From an uncultured Erythrobacter sp. (GTDB lineage: Bacteria > Pseudomonadota > Alphaproteobacteria > Sphingomonadales > Sphingomonadaceae): a DNA stretch of 64,000 nt. Below the pieces are notes generated by a model, which worked only from the letters and a program-made list of their open reading frames with translations, did no database searches and was not told the DNA's origin. The position numbers were made by a program, and so were the translations under genes. The stretch lies in NCBI GenBank assembly GCA_947495555.1, contig CANLZI010000002.1, positions 248,001-312,000 of the forward strand, given 5' to 3'. Shown in pieces: positions 7,988 to 16,830 of the stretch. Each line of letters begins with the position of its first letter. Positions within the stretch are counted from its first letter, which is position 1.

Positions 7988-9679
7988 ATGAACAACTTCA
8001 CACATCGTCACGCTGCACATGCGGCAAATAAGATCAAACCGAGGGGCAAGATCATGAAACGCCACCTTACTGCCAAATTGCTGCTCGCCAGCCTGGCCAT
8101 CGCACCGCTTGCTGGTGTCCCGATGACCACCGCTACCGCGCAGTCTATCGCCAGCCCGACGGACGACATCGTGATCTCTATTGGTCGCGGCGAGCTTGTC
8201 ACTATCCCTGGTTCAATGGCCGATGTTTTCATTGCCAATGATGCCGTTGCGGATGTGCAGGTAAAGTCACAGCGCCAGCTGTATGTGTTCGGCAAAAATG
8301 GTGGTGAAACCACGATCTATGCCAGCAATGCTGCAGGTGACGTGATCTGGTCAGCCAATATCCGCGTGGGTTCAAACATTGACAGCATCGATCAGATGCT
8401 GGCTCTGGCGATGCCCGCAGCCAAAGTCAGCGTTGCAACCATGGGTTCCAACACTGTTTTGCTGACCGGTACGGTTGCAGCTCCTGAAGACGCAGCAGAA
8501 GCAGAACGCTTGGTTCAAGCCTTCCTGGGTGATGATGCCAATGTAATCAGCCGCCTGAAGATGGCGACACCGCTGCAGGTCAATTTGCAGGTTCGCTTTG
8601 CCGAAGTCAGCCGTTCGCTGGTTCGCGCAATTGGCGGCAATCTGTCGACACGTGACCAGACAGGCGGTTTCCTGTTCGGTGTGCAACGCGGCAATGGCCC
8701 CGTTATCGGCGGTGCCGGTACAGCTGGTCTTCCAGTGATTGATGCTTCATCGCAATTCGGTCTGCCAGCAGGTTCAATCTCGCTGCCATTCGATCCGGCA
8801 TCGGGTGAGTTTGTGACCGGTGGCACGACTTATGACTTTACGTCCAACCCAGCGCAAACTGCTATTCAAGCGGCTGGCCGCTTGTTTGGTCTGGATGTTG
8901 GTGCAGCGTTTGACCTGTCCGAACAGCTCGGCCTGGTTACCACGCTTTCAGCACCTAATCTGACCGCGCTTTCGGGTGAAACGGCTGACTTCCTTGCAGG
9001 TGGTGAGTTCCCGATCCCGACAAGTCAGGGTCTGGGCACCACCGCGATTGAATATCGCAATTTCGGTGTCAGCCTGTCTTACACGCCAACAGTTCTTTCC
9101 AACGGCCGGATTTCAATCCGCGTTCGTCCGGAAGTATCCGAGCTGTCGACGCAAGGCTCTGTTGTCATCAATGGCTTCCAAATTCCGGCACTTACAATTC
9201 GCCGGGCAGAAACCACCGTTGAGCTGGGTTCAGGTCAAAGCTTCATGATTGCTGGCCTGATGAGCAACAATGCGCAGACCACATTGGATAAGGCCCCTGG
9301 CCTTGGCGATGTGCCGATCCTGGGCAATCTGTTCCGCTCACGTTCGTTCCGTAAGGGCGAAACCGAGCTGGTGATTGTTGTTACGCCATATCTGGTTAAG
9401 CCAGTGAACGCGTCCGACATCCAATTGCCAACCGATGGCTTCAATGCAGCCAACGAATTCGAGCAGTTGCTGGGATATCAAAACCATTCGGGCACATCGG
9501 ACACAGGTCGTCCGGTTCCAACCGCCAAGGATAAAGACGCTCCTGACCCCACTGTGGGCAAGATCGATCCAGCAGCGATTGTCCCGTCAAGCCAGTCCAA
9601 CACCAAGCGGGCTGACAATGAAAAGAAACGCAAGAACGATCGTCGCGCAGATTCTGCGGCGCCCGGCTTTAGCCTCTAA
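7988..9679 (+). CDS. cpaC: Tad pilus secretin CpaC/RcpA
   Basis: The outer-membrane channel of the Flp pilus. The N-terminal domain common to T2SS/T3SS/pilus secretins is at about residues 55-135 (ISIGRGELVTIPGSMADVFIANDAVADVQVKSQRQLYVFGKNGGETTIYA). A short ring domain follows, then the secretin core with the family signature VELGSGQSFMIAGLM and the closing VPILGNLFRSRSFRKGETELVIVVTPYLVKP. The C-terminal tail is Lys/Asp-rich. Two starts are plausible. The ATG at 7988 has AAAGGGG upstream; the ATG at 8054 (MKRHLTAKLLLASLAIAPLAG) has GAGGGG and gives a cleaner signal peptide ending at ATAQS. Confidence 0.94.
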   Translation: MNNFTHRHAAHAANKIKPRGKIMKRHLTAKLLLASLAIAPLAGVPMTTATAQSIASPTDDIVISIGRGELVTIPGSMADVFIANDAVADVQVKSQRQLYVFGKNGGETTIYASNAAGDVIWSANIRVGSNIDSIDQMLALAMPAAKVSVATMGSNTVLLTGTVAAPEDAAEAERLVQAFLGDDANVISRLKMATPLQVNLQVRFAEVSRSLVRAIGGNLSTRDQTGGFLFGVQRGNGPVIGGAGTAGLPVIDASSQFGLPAGSISLPFDPASGEFVTGGTTYDFTSNPAQTAIQAAGRLFGLDVGAAFDLSEQLGLVTTLSAPNLTALSGETADFLAGGEFPIPTSQGLGTTAIEYRNFGVSLSYTPTVLSNGRISIRVRPEVSELSTQGSVVINGFQIPALTIRRAETTVELGSGQSFMIAGLMSNNAQTTLDKAPGLGDVPILGNLFRSRSFRKGETELVIVVTPYLVKPVNASDIQLPTDGFNAANEFEQLLGYQNHSGTSDTGRPVPTAKDKDAPDPTVGKIDPAAIVPSSQSNTKRADNEKKRKNDRRADSAAPGFSL

Positions 9680-9697
9680 TCGAGAAAGGTGAGATCA

Positions 9698-10351
9698 ATG
9701 CCTATTGCAAAACACAGCAAGCTGGCCAAAGCGCCCGCAGTTGCAATCGCCCTCTCGCTAGGCCTGGCCCTTGGCGGATGCGGCGGAATGCCAACCAACA
9801 AAAGCCTTTATAGCGTAAAGCAACCGGTCGTTGAGCGGTCCAACTATACGCTGGATGTGCAGACTAACCAGTCCGGCATGACCATCTCCGAACAGCAACG
9901 TCTGACGGGTTGGTTTGAAGCGATGGACCTGCGCTATGGCGATCGCATTTCGGTGGATGATCCACTGGACAGCGAAGCGACCAAGGATGCGGTTGCTGAA
10001 TTGGCCGGCCGATTTGGTCTGCTGATCGAATCAACCGCTCCGGTAACATCCGGATTTGTTCAGCCTGGCTATGCCCGGGTTGTGCTGACCCGCTCAACCG
10101 CATCGGTGCCTGGTTGCCCCGATTGGAGCGAGTCTTCCGACATGAACTATAACAACGCGACCTCACCAGGTTACGGTTGTTCGACCAATAGCAATCTTGC
10201 CGCAATGGTCGCCGACCCAGAAGATCTGATCGAGGGTGCCGAAGGCTCGGGCGAGACCTGGGTAACCGGCCAAACCCGCGCTGTTGACCGTTATCGCACC
10301 GATGGCCCTAGCGCCGGCGGTCTGACAACCAATCAAACTGGAGGGAACTGA
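9698..10351 (+). CDS. cpaD: Pilus assembly lipoprotein CpaD
   Basis: A small outer-membrane lipoprotein of the Cpa/Tad apparatus, thought to assist the secretin. The signal peptide SKLAKAPAVAIALSLGLALGGC ends in an LGGC lipobox. The middle resembles CpaD (SEQQRLTGWFEAMDLRYGDRISVDDP), and two later cysteines (PGCPDW, GYGCSTNSNLAAMVADPEDL) are followed by the conserved N-L-A-x-M-V-x-x-P-x-D-L. The ORF track uses a GTG at 9689. The ATG at 9698 has AAGGTGAG at proper spacing and is preferred. It ends 3 nt before cpaE. Confidence 0.9.
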   Translation: MPIAKHSKLAKAPAVAIALSLGLALGGCGGMPTNKSLYSVKQPVVERSNYTLDVQTNQSGMTISEQQRLTGWFEAMDLRYGDRISVDDPLDSEATKDAVAELAGRFGLLIESTAPVTSGFVQPGYARVVLTRSTASVPGCPDWSESSDMNYNNATSPGYGCSTNSNLAAMVADPEDLIEGAEGSGETWVTGQTRAVDRYRTDGPSAGGLTTNQTGGN

Positions 10352-10354
10352 GCC

Positions 10355-11641
10355 ATGAACGCTCCTTGGAAATCAGGCATGCCTGGCAATCGCGATCCAT
10401 TCGCCGCCTATATCTGCGACGACAACGCGCTGGACGTCTTGCGTCCTGTGGTCATCGAATTGGGATGGCAGCCGGAGAAGTGCAACAAAGGTGGATTGCG
10501 CAACGCTGTTCAGTCTTTGTCTGTCAGCGCCAGCCCGAACATTCTTATGGTCGATCTGTCAGAAAGCGGTGATCCGCTGAACGATATCAACGCTTTGGCT
10601 GAGGTTTGCGAACCCGGCACAGTGGTGATCGCGATCGGTCAGGTCAACGATGTGCGCTTATATCGCGATCTGTTGGCCAGCGGCATTCACGATTATCTGC
10701 TGAAGCCACTTTCGGCCAGCCAGGTACGCGATTCACTGAACCAGGCTCAAGCTGTCTTTACAGCTCCTAAGCCCGGCGAAGCAGAAGCGGTCAAGCGCCA
10801 CATTTCCACCGCAGTTGTGGGAACACGCGGAGGTGTTGGCGCCTCTACCTTGGCAACGTCGCTGGCATGGTTGTTCAGTCAAGAGCACCAGCTGCCAACG
10901 GCATTGCTTGATCTGGACGTACATTTCGGAACGGGTGCCTTGGCACTCGATCTGGAACCAGGCCGCGGTTTGACCGATGCGATTGACAATCCAAGCCGGA
11001 TTGATGGTCTGTTCATCGAACGCGCCATGATCCGCGCCAATGATAATCTGTCGATTCTGTCCGCAGAGGCACCGATCAACGCACCGCTGATGACAGATGG
11101 TTCGGCCTTCGTTCAACTGGAGGAAGAATTCCGCCAGGCGTTCGAAATGACCATGATCGATCTGCCACGCAACATGCTGATCAACTTCCCCCACTTGCTG
11201 GCAGACGTGAATTTGGTGTTGCTGGAGACGGAAATGACGCTGGCATCCGCCCGCGACACCATCCGCATCCTGTCTTGGCTGAAAACCAACGCGGCTCATG
11301 CCCATCCTATGGTCATTGCCAACAAGGTTCAGTCCGGCGTGACAGAGATCAGCAAGTCTGACTTTGAAGCCTCGATCGAACGCAAGATCGACTTCACAAT
11401 CCCCTACGATGTGAAAGCTGCTTCTAATGCGGCCAAGCTGGGTCAGGTGTTTGTTGAAGCCAATCGTTCGGCCAAGGCAACCTCTGTTATCAAGCAGATC
11501 GCAGACCGGATCGTCGGTTCCAGCGAAGAAGATCTTGCAGCTGAAGAGCCAGAGAAGAAGTCTCTGCTCGGCACGTTCGATCTGAAATCGTTGCTGGCGA
11601 AAAAGGGCAAGAATGCCCCGGTTAGCGAACCAGCAGAATAA
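10355..11641 (+). CDS. cpaE: Pilus assembly ATPase-like protein CpaE (TadZ)
   Basis: This localises the Tad pilus apparatus at the cell pole in Caulobacter and relatives. Residues ~15-130 form a receiver-like domain (AAYICDDNALDVLRPVV, ILMVDLSESGDP, HDYLLKPLS). A ParA/MinD-type domain follows, with the loop VVGTRGGVGASTLATSL at about residues 154-170. As in other CpaE proteins, this loop lacks the lysines of a normal deviant Walker A, so ATP hydrolysis may be weak or absent. The C-terminus is Lys/Glu-rich. In typical cpa operons the motor ATPase gene cpaF comes next. Here tadB follows after only 109 nt. Confidence 0.93.
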   Translation: MNAPWKSGMPGNRDPFAAYICDDNALDVLRPVVIELGWQPEKCNKGGLRNAVQSLSVSASPNILMVDLSESGDPLNDINALAEVCEPGTVVIAIGQVNDVRLYRDLLASGIHDYLLKPLSASQVRDSLNQAQAVFTAPKPGEAEAVKRHISTAVVGTRGGVGASTLATSLAWLFSQEHQLPTALLDLDVHFGTGALALDLEPGRGLTDAIDNPSRIDGLFIERAMIRANDNLSILSAEAPINAPLMTDGSAFVQLEEEFRQAFEMTMIDLPRNMLINFPHLLADVNLVLLETEMTLASARDTIRILSWLKTNAAHAHPMVIANKVQSGVTEISKSDFEASIERKIDFTIPYDVKAASNAAKLGQVFVEANRSAKATSVIKQIADRIVGSSEEDLAAEEPEKKSLLGTFDLKSLLAKKGKNAPVSEPAE

Positions 11642-11645
11642 TATT

Positions 11646-11719
11646 GGTTAGGTGGGTTGCACATAGGGTTTCGGGGGCTGTCTTGGCCAATCGGTTAAGC
11701 GCCTCCGCTACCACTAACC
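11646..11719 (+). repeat. Imperfect inverted repeat in the cpaE-tadB gap
   Basis: GGTTAGGTGG (11646-11655) and CCACTAACC (11711-11719) are complementary apart from one bulged G and enclose about 55 nt. The repeat fills most of the 109-nt gap where cpaF would be expected. It could be an mRNA processing or termination structure inside the operon. The gap shows no trace of an ATPase reading frame. Confidence 0.45.
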
Positions 11720-11750
11720 TGAATTTGATAGGGAAAGGCGGGACAATCAC

Positions 11751-12722
11751 ATGAGCATTCTTCAGCTCTTGTTGCTTGGCGGCGTAGTGATGGCAGTACT
11801 TGTGGGCGGCTATATGCTGTACGCGATGCCGTCGGCTGCAAAATCAAGTCAACGCCGCCTGGATGCGGTCCGCTATCGGCACTCCGAAAGCACCGACACC
11901 AAGGTTGAATCGCAACTGAAAAAGGCGATCGCTGCGCGTAAACCAAAAGCGCACAAGATTGCTGGTTCTGGTTCGCGCGTTGAGGCTTTGGCAGTGCGTT
12001 TGGATCGCACCGGCAAAGGCTGGACCTTGTCGCAGTATCTCTATGCAACGCTGGGTGTTGCACTGTTTATCACCGTTATCATGTTCCTGCGGAGCGGGGC
12101 CTTGATGATGTCATTGGCAGTGGGTTTGTTCGTGGGCGCTGGCCTGCCGCATATGGTGGTCAACTTCTTCATCAAGCGGCGGACCAACCAGTTCAACGGG
12201 AAATTCCCTGACGGCATCGAGCTGTTGGTGCGGGGCCTGCGTTCTGGTCTTCCGGTAACCGAGACCTTGGGCATTGTTGCCCAAGAAGTTCCCGGCCCAG
12301 TAGGCGAAGAGTTCAAAGGCATCGTCGAACGGATTAAGATTGGCCGCACGATGGAGGAATCGCTTCAGGAAACAGCCGACCGGCTGGGCATCCCGGAGTT
12401 TAACTTCTTCTGCATCACCTTGGCGATCCAACGCGAGACCGGCGGTAACTTGGCCGAAACATTGTCAAACCTTGCCGATGTTCTGCGCAAGCGTGCGCAA
12501 ATGAAGCTCAAGATCAAAGCGATGAGCTCTGAATCAAAAGCGTCAGCCTATATCGTGGGTTCATTGCCCTTCATCGTCTTCATCATGATCTTCTCGATCA
12601 ACCCAGAATATATTGGCGGCTTCTTCACCGATGACCGACTGATTGTTGCCGGGCTTGGCGGGCTGGTGTGGATGTCGATCGGCGGCTTTATCATGGCCAA
12701 AATGGTCAGTTTTGAGATCTAA
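11751..12722 (+). CDS. tadB: Tad pilus inner-membrane platform protein TadB/CpaG
   Basis: An inner-membrane scaffold of the type II secretion F family. It forms the pilus assembly platform with TadC and is normally driven by the CpaF/TadA ATPase. An N-terminal helix (ILQLLLLGGVVMAVLVGGYMLYAM) is followed by two central helices (about residues 95-140). The T2SSF domain runs about 155-290 with GKFPDGIELLVRGLRSGLPVTETL and FNFFCITLAIQRETGGNLAETLSNLADVLRKR. Two C-terminal helices follow. The 323-aa length is typical. GGAAAGGCGGG precedes the ATG, and tadC follows after 17 nt. Confidence 0.92.
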   Translation: MSILQLLLLGGVVMAVLVGGYMLYAMPSAAKSSQRRLDAVRYRHSESTDTKVESQLKKAIAARKPKAHKIAGSGSRVEALAVRLDRTGKGWTLSQYLYATLGVALFITVIMFLRSGALMMSLAVGLFVGAGLPHMVVNFFIKRRTNQFNGKFPDGIELLVRGLRSGLPVTETLGIVAQEVPGPVGEEFKGIVERIKIGRTMEESLQETADRLGIPEFNFFCITLAIQRETGGNLAETLSNLADVLRKRAQMKLKIKAMSSESKASAYIVGSLPFIVFIMIFSINPEYIGGFFTDDRLIVAGLGGLVWMSIGGFIMAKMVSFEI

Positions 12723-12739
12723 GAGAGGGAACGGAAACA

Positions 12740-13735
12740 ATGCTAAATAACCCTCCTGGACCGACACTTCTCGGCTTTGATGTTATCCTTGTTGGAACGA
12801 TCCTAGCCGGGATTGCCACTCTGGCTGTGATGTTTGCCATCTATGCTGCGGTGACCGTCAGAGACCCGATGGCGAAACGCGTTCAGTCTCTGAACGAGCG
12901 CCGTGAAGAATTAAAAGCGGGCATCATCACATCGAGCGCCAAAAAGCGCGTCAGCCTGGTTCGCAAGACGGACAAGACGGACAAGATGAAAGAGCGCTTG
13001 GAGGGCATGAAAGTCCTTCAGCAAAGCCAGATCGAAGCCATTCAGCAAAAACTGGCGCATGCCGGCTATCGCAATAAAGAACTGGCTGTTCTGGTGATTG
13101 GTGCGCGTATCGTGCTGCCTATCGTATTGGGCTTCACTGCGTTCATGCTGCTCTACGTCGTGGAGATTTATCCTGATTGGCAGATGAAGAAGGTTATGGC
13201 TTTGTCCGCGGCCGTTTTCCTCGGCTACAAAGGTCCGGAAATCTTCCTCGCGAACAAGGCCAGCAAACGCACGACCGAAATCCGCAAGGGTTTGCCCGAC
13301 GCACTCGACCTGTTGGTCATCTGTGCAGAGGCTGGACTGACGGTGGATGCTGCCTTTAACCGGGTCGCCAAGGAATTGGGCCGCGCTTATCCCGAGTTGG
13401 GCGACGAATTCGCTCTGACCGCGATTGAGTTGTCCTTCCTCAGCGAGCGTCGGATGGCGTTTAACAATTTGGCCTATCGAGTCGATCTGGAATCGGTTCG
13501 CGGCGTGGTCACCACCATGGTTCAAACCGAACGCTATGGTACTCCACTGGCATCCGCATTGCGCGTATTGTCGGCTGAATTCCGTAACGAGCGCATGATG
13601 CGAGCTGAAGAAAAGGCTGCGCGCCTTCCGGCTATCATGACCATTCCGCTCATCCTGTTCATTCTGCCCGTGCTGTTCATCGTGATCCTTGGACCGGCAG
13701 CTTGTTCGATCTCGGATTCCTTCATCAGCAAATAA
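12740..13735 (+). CDS. tadC: Tad pilus inner-membrane platform protein TadC/CpaH
   Basis: The partner of TadB in the inner-membrane platform. It has an N-terminal helix (LGFDVILVGTILAGIATLAVMFAIYAAV), a charged cytoplasmic stretch with the short tandem repeat KTDKTDKMKE, a pair of helices near residues 115-165, the T2SSF domain (EIRKGLPDALDLLVICAEAGLTVDAAFNRVAKEL) and a hydrophobic C-terminus (MTIPLILFILPVLFIVILGPA). At 331 aa it is the usual size. It is the last gene of the pilus run in this window. No tadD, tadE/F/G or pilin gene follows, since a convergent marR-type gene ends 85 nt downstream. Confidence 0.92.
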   Translation: MLNNPPGPTLLGFDVILVGTILAGIATLAVMFAIYAAVTVRDPMAKRVQSLNERREELKAGIITSSAKKRVSLVRKTDKTDKMKERLEGMKVLQQSQIEAIQQKLAHAGYRNKELAVLVIGARIVLPIVLGFTAFMLLYVVEIYPDWQMKKVMALSAAVFLGYKGPEIFLANKASKRTTEIRKGLPDALDLLVICAEAGLTVDAAFNRVAKELGRAYPELGDEFALTAIELSFLSERRMAFNNLAYRVDLESVRGVVTTMVQTERYGTPLASALRVLSAEFRNERMMRAEEKAARLPAIMTIPLILFILPVLFIVILGPAACSISDSFISK

Positions 13736-13770
13736 GGAATTTGAGGAGCAAAAGCCCAACAGATTTGGGT

Positions 13771-13799
13771 GCAGAGCCTGATGGGGGTTAGGCTCTTGC
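13771..13799 (+). terminator. Weak hairpin after the pilus operon
   Basis: GCAGAGCCT and AGGCTCT(T)GC form a 9-bp stem with one bulged T and a 10-nt loop, 35 nt after the tadC stop. No T-tract follows. It lies between convergent genes and is a plausible but not strong transcription end. Confidence 0.4.
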
Positions 13800-13819
13800 A
13801 ATCGGAGGCCCGCTTCGCG

Positions 13820-14302
13820 TCAATCGCGCGAGGTGGGCCCCTTTGTATCTGTATTGTTGAAAATCCGCTTCAGCATGGCTTTGAATTGAGCCTGCTCTTG
13901 CGCTGACAGAGCAGCGAAAATGTCTCGCTCCATTTGCTCCACCATGGGCATTACCTCTTGATGGATGGCCTTGCCTTCCTCGGTCAGCTCCAACAGATGA
14001 GAGCGACCATCATGCGCGTTAGGTTTGCGCTTCAGCAATTCGCGTTCTTCCAGAACCTTGCTCGCGCGATTGACCGCAACCTTGTCCATCAAAGTCGCCT
14101 GGGTCAGGTCGCGCTGAGTGGCTGCGCCCGCATCCCCCAGCACCGCAATCACGCGCCATTCTGTGATCTTTAAACCAAACCGCGCGCGATAGCGTTGTGC
14201 GATCATGCTGCTGACAGCGTTCGATGTTACAGACAGTTGATAGGGTAGAAAGTCAGCCAGCCGTCCAAGGGTAGCACCGGATTGGTTTTGATCGTCGTCC
14301 AT
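13820..14302 (-). CDS. MarR-family transcriptional regulator
   Basis: A winged helix-turn-helix repressor of the MarR family. The core pattern is ITEWRVIAVLGDAGAATQRDLTQATLMDKVAVNRASKVLEERELLKRKPNAHDGRSHLLELTEEGKAI. It covers the recognition helix (MDKVAVNRASKVLEE) and the wing with D-x-R-S-x-x-L. The ORF track includes 20 extra N-terminal residues. The ATG at 14302 (MDDDQNQSG) gives a normal 160-aa protein. It sits at the end of a co-directional fatty-acid degradation gene set, 76 nt from the enoyl-CoA hydratase, and may regulate it. The ligand is unknown. Confidence 0.88.
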   Translation of the reverse strand: MDDDQNQSGATLGRLADFLPYQLSVTSNAVSSMIAQRYRARFGLKITEWRVIAVLGDAGAATQRDLTQATLMDKVAVNRASKVLEERELLKRKPNAHDGRSHLLELTEEGKAIHQEVMPMVEQMERDIFAALSAQEQAQFKAMLKRIFNNTDTKGPTSRD

Positions 14303-14378
14303 GCTGGATGGCTTCCCACAATAGTCGCCAGCTTGGCAAGAGCCGGCGACTTTTTGCACCACATTTTAGAACCAATTG

Positions 14379-15251
14379 TCAGCGATATTCAGGCTCGTCC
14401 CACCATGGGTAGAAATCGGGCATGTCCTGGCTCACCTTGTCGGGATAGACTGGTGCGCGCTTTTCTAGGAAGCTGGCGATGCCTTCTTTGGCGTCCCCTG
14501 CCCGCGACATGCGATAGATCGATTTGCTGTCCACCCGGTGCGCCATCATCGGATGTTCGGTGTTGGACAGACGCCACATCATCGCCCTGGTCATCGCTAC
14601 CGAAATGGCTGATGTATTGTCCGCAATCTCGCGCGCTAACGCAACCGCAGCTGGCATCAAATCTTCGGCTGCATGGACCGAGCGGACCAGGCCCGCCTGA
14701 TTTGCCGTGGCAGCATCAAATATGCGCCCAGTATAGCACCATTCCAACGCCTGTTGGATGCCCACTATCTTGGGCAGGAACCAGCTTGAACAGGCCTCAG
14801 GAACGATGCCGCGCCTCGCAAACACAAAGCCATACCGCGCCGTGTCGCTGGCCAGCCTGATATCCATCGCCAATTGCATTGTCGCGCCAACACCAACCGC
14901 CACTCCGTTGCAGGCGCTGATCAGCGGCTTGGTGGATTGGAACAGGCGCAAGGTCAGCTTGCCGCCGCCATCGCGCACCGTCGGGTCAGACAAATCCTCC
15001 ACTTCATTCGGATCGGAGAACACATGCCCTCCACCCTCTGGAGTCAGGTCAGCACCAGCACAAAAGGCACGGTCTCCTGCCCCGGTAAAGATCACCGCAC
15101 GAATGCTGTCATCGGCGTCAATGTCGTCCATCGCATCGCAAATTTCACCTTGCATATGGCGCGTATAGGCATTCATCTTCTCAGGACGGTTCAATGTGAT
15201 CGTTGCGATACCATCGCTCTTGTCGACCAAGATTTGCGTGTAATCGGCCAT
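14379..15251 (-). CDS. Enoyl-CoA hydratase/isomerase family protein
   Basis: A crotonase-fold enzyme acting on acyl-CoA, most likely hydrating trans-2-enoyl-CoA in beta-oxidation. The N-terminus (ILVDKSDGIATITLNRPEKMNAYTRHM) and the oxyanion-hole segments (RAFCAGADL and NGVAVGVGATMQLAMDIRLAS) are typical. The region RYGFVFARRGIVPEACSSWFLPKIVG carries a glutamate at the second catalytic position. This version, with PEACSSW, is found in a subgroup often annotated crotonase/enoyl-CoA hydratase family protein. The C-terminal helix contains an E-G-I-x-S-F-L-E-K-R-A motif. It is in line with the thiolase and SDR genes upstream. Confidence 0.9.
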   Translation of the reverse strand: MADYTQILVDKSDGIATITLNRPEKMNAYTRHMQGEICDAMDDIDADDSIRAVIFTGAGDRAFCAGADLTPEGGGHVFSDPNEVEDLSDPTVRDGGGKLTLRLFQSTKPLISACNGVAVGVGATMQLAMDIRLASDTARYGFVFARRGIVPEACSSWFLPKIVGIQQALEWCYTGRIFDAATANQAGLVRSVHAAEDLMPAAVALAREIADNTSAISVAMTRAMMWRLSNTEHPMMAHRVDSKSIYRMSRAGDAKEGIASFLEKRAPVYPDKVSQDMPDFYPWWDEPEYR

Positions 15252-15401
15252 GTATACCTCCTGAGATGGGTGGCGGGTCTAAAGTCGGATTTGCCGGGAC
15301 ACCTATAACGCCAAGATGGGGGCAATTTCATGTCCATTTTCGATAGGCGCAATCGACAAGGCAAGGGTCGACCAGCCGTCATGGGTTTTAGTTGCTTGCG
15401 A

Positions 15402-15917
15402 TTATGGCGATCGCCATTCCAGAACCACGGTTTCGCTGCCATCGTCTTCTTGTCGTGTCCCAGTTTTGCTCAAACCGGCTTTTTCCAACACCCTTATCGA
15501 CGCGAGATTGGGCGATGCCACGGTCGCGATGAAATGGGTCAGCCCATGGAGGTTCTGGCCATAGTGGATCAACCCGCGCACAAATTCACTCGCCAAGCCC
15601 CTGCCCCATACACCCGGTTGAAAGGCGTATTTGATTTCAGGCTCGGGTTGATTGCCAGGATGCACGATGCCGCCAAAACCGACAACTTCGTTTGTCTGAC
15701 GATCCTCGATCGCGAACATTCCATAACCGCGCTTTTCGTAATTGGTTCGGGTAACACCCATCCAATATTGAGCCTCTTGCGCTGTGATTGGCTGGCCATC
15801 GTCAATCCAACGAGCCACCTCGGCTTGCCCATACAATTGCAGGACGCGCGGCTCGTCGCTCTCAACCCAGCGCCGCACGGCGAGATGTTCGGTCTCGAAT
15901 ACAAACGATCCGCTCAT
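15402..15917 (-). CDS. GNAT-family N-acetyltransferase (RimJ/RimL-like)
   Basis: A GCN5-related acetyltransferase that transfers acetyl groups from acetyl-CoA to an amine, possibly a protein N-terminus or small molecule. The layout follows Acetyltransf_3: ETEHLAVRRWVESDEPRVLQLYG at the N-terminus and GFGGIVHPGNQPEPEIKYAFQPGVWGRGLASEFVRGLIHYG, with the acetyl-CoA loop G-x-G-x-A. FIATVASPNLASIRVLEKAGLSKTGTRQEDDG at the C-terminus is the usual N-x-x-S-x-x-V-L-E-K-x-G motif. It has 171 aa. It lies between SDR and crotonase genes on the same strand, but a direct role in fatty-acid breakdown is not evident. Confidence 0.9.
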   Translation of the reverse strand: MSGSFVFETEHLAVRRWVESDEPRVLQLYGQAEVARWIDDGQPITAQEAQYWMGVTRTNYEKRGYGMFAIEDRQTNEVVGFGGIVHPGNQPEPEIKYAFQPGVWGRGLASEFVRGLIHYGQNLHGLTHFIATVASPNLASIRVLEKAGLSKTGTRQEDDGSETVVLEWRSP

Positions 15918-16017
15918 TGCAGTGCCCCCAAACGAAATTGCCGCCGCCCGGACATTTCTGCACGAGCGGCGGCAAGTGTAAAGCTTTGACGCGCTAGCCT
16001 AGGCCAGCGCGATGGTC

Positions 16018-16803
16018 TTAGCGTGGAGCCATACGGATGGCGCCGTCCAAGCGGACATCTTCGCCATTGAAATAACCGGTTTCGATCATCGTCATGGCCA
16101 GCTTTGCATATTCTTCAGGGTAACCCAGACGCTTTGGGAATGGGACAGAGGCGGCCAGCGCTTCTTTCACTTGAGGCGGTGCCGCATTCATCAACGGGGT
16201 TTCAAAAATGCCGGGCAGGATGGTGTTCACCCGGATGCCTTCGCGCATCAGATCGCGCGCGATCGGCAAAGTCATGCCAACAACGCCGCCCTTAGATGCA
16301 GAATAAGCGGCTTGGCCCATCTGGCCATCCTCAGCCGCAACCGACGCAGTGTTGACGATCGCACCGCGATTGCCCTCGTCCGACAGTGGATCTGCCGTCA
16401 TCATGCCGGCGGCTGATTTGGCAATACAGCGGAAGGTGCCGATCAGATTGACCTGAATCACAAAGTCAAACGCGGACAATGGGAAATGCTTGATCTCGCC
16501 CGTTTGCTTGTCACGGCTGGCGGTCTTGATCGCATTGCCGATGCCTGCGCAATTGACCAGAATGCGTTCTTGGCCATGCGCTTCGCGCGCTTTGGCAAAG
16601 CCTGCGTCCACATCATCATCGCTTGTCACATTGACCTTGCAAAACACGCCGCCAATGTCGGCGGCAACAGCTGTGCCTTTTTCTTCGTTCATGTCGAAGA
16701 TGGCGACTTTGGCGCCCTTGGCCGCAAGTGCACGAGCAGTGGCCTCTCCAAGGCCGGATGCGCCGCCCGTAACAACTGCGGGGGTGTTAGCTGATACTTC
16801 CAT
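16018..16803 (-). CDS. SDR-family 3-hydroxyacyl-CoA dehydrogenase (HSD10-like)
   Basis: A short-chain dehydrogenase with the NAD-binding motif [32 protein letters not shown]. Asp after the second strand favours NAD. The NCAGIGNA motif and the catalytic Ser-Tyr-Lys ([23 protein letters not shown]) are present. Its overall similarity to type-II 3-hydroxyacyl-CoA dehydrogenases (HSD17B10) includes the D-V-x-x-x-F segment and the C-terminal [17 protein letters not shown]. It probably oxidises 3-hydroxyacyl-CoA to 3-ketoacyl-CoA, immediately before the thiolase encoded 27 nt upstream. The two genes are almost certainly co-transcribed. Confidence 0.9.
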   Translation of the reverse strand: MEVSANTPAVVTGGASGLGEATARALAAKGAKVAIFDMNEEKGTAVAADIGGVFCKVNVTSDDDVDAGFAKAREAHGQERILVNCAGIGNAIKTASRDKQTGEIKHFPLSAFDFVIQVNLIGTFRCIAKSAAGMMTADPLSDEGNRGAIVNTASVAAEDGQMGQAAYSASKGGVVGMTLPIARDLMREGIRVNTILPGIFETPLMNAAPPQVKEALAASVPFPKRLGYPEEYAKLAMTMIETGYFNGEDVRLDGAIRMAPR

Positions 16804-16830
16804 TATCGTAATTCCTCTTAAGGTATTGAA

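Noticed and set aside
12955-12990. Tandem repeat AAGACGGAC in tadC
   Set aside because: Only two copies in frame (KTDKTD), within a charged linker; too short to treat as a repeat element.
12911-13801. 296-aa minus-strand ORF
   Set aside because: Antisense to tadC; His/Gln/Arg-rich composition typical of a non-coding frame.
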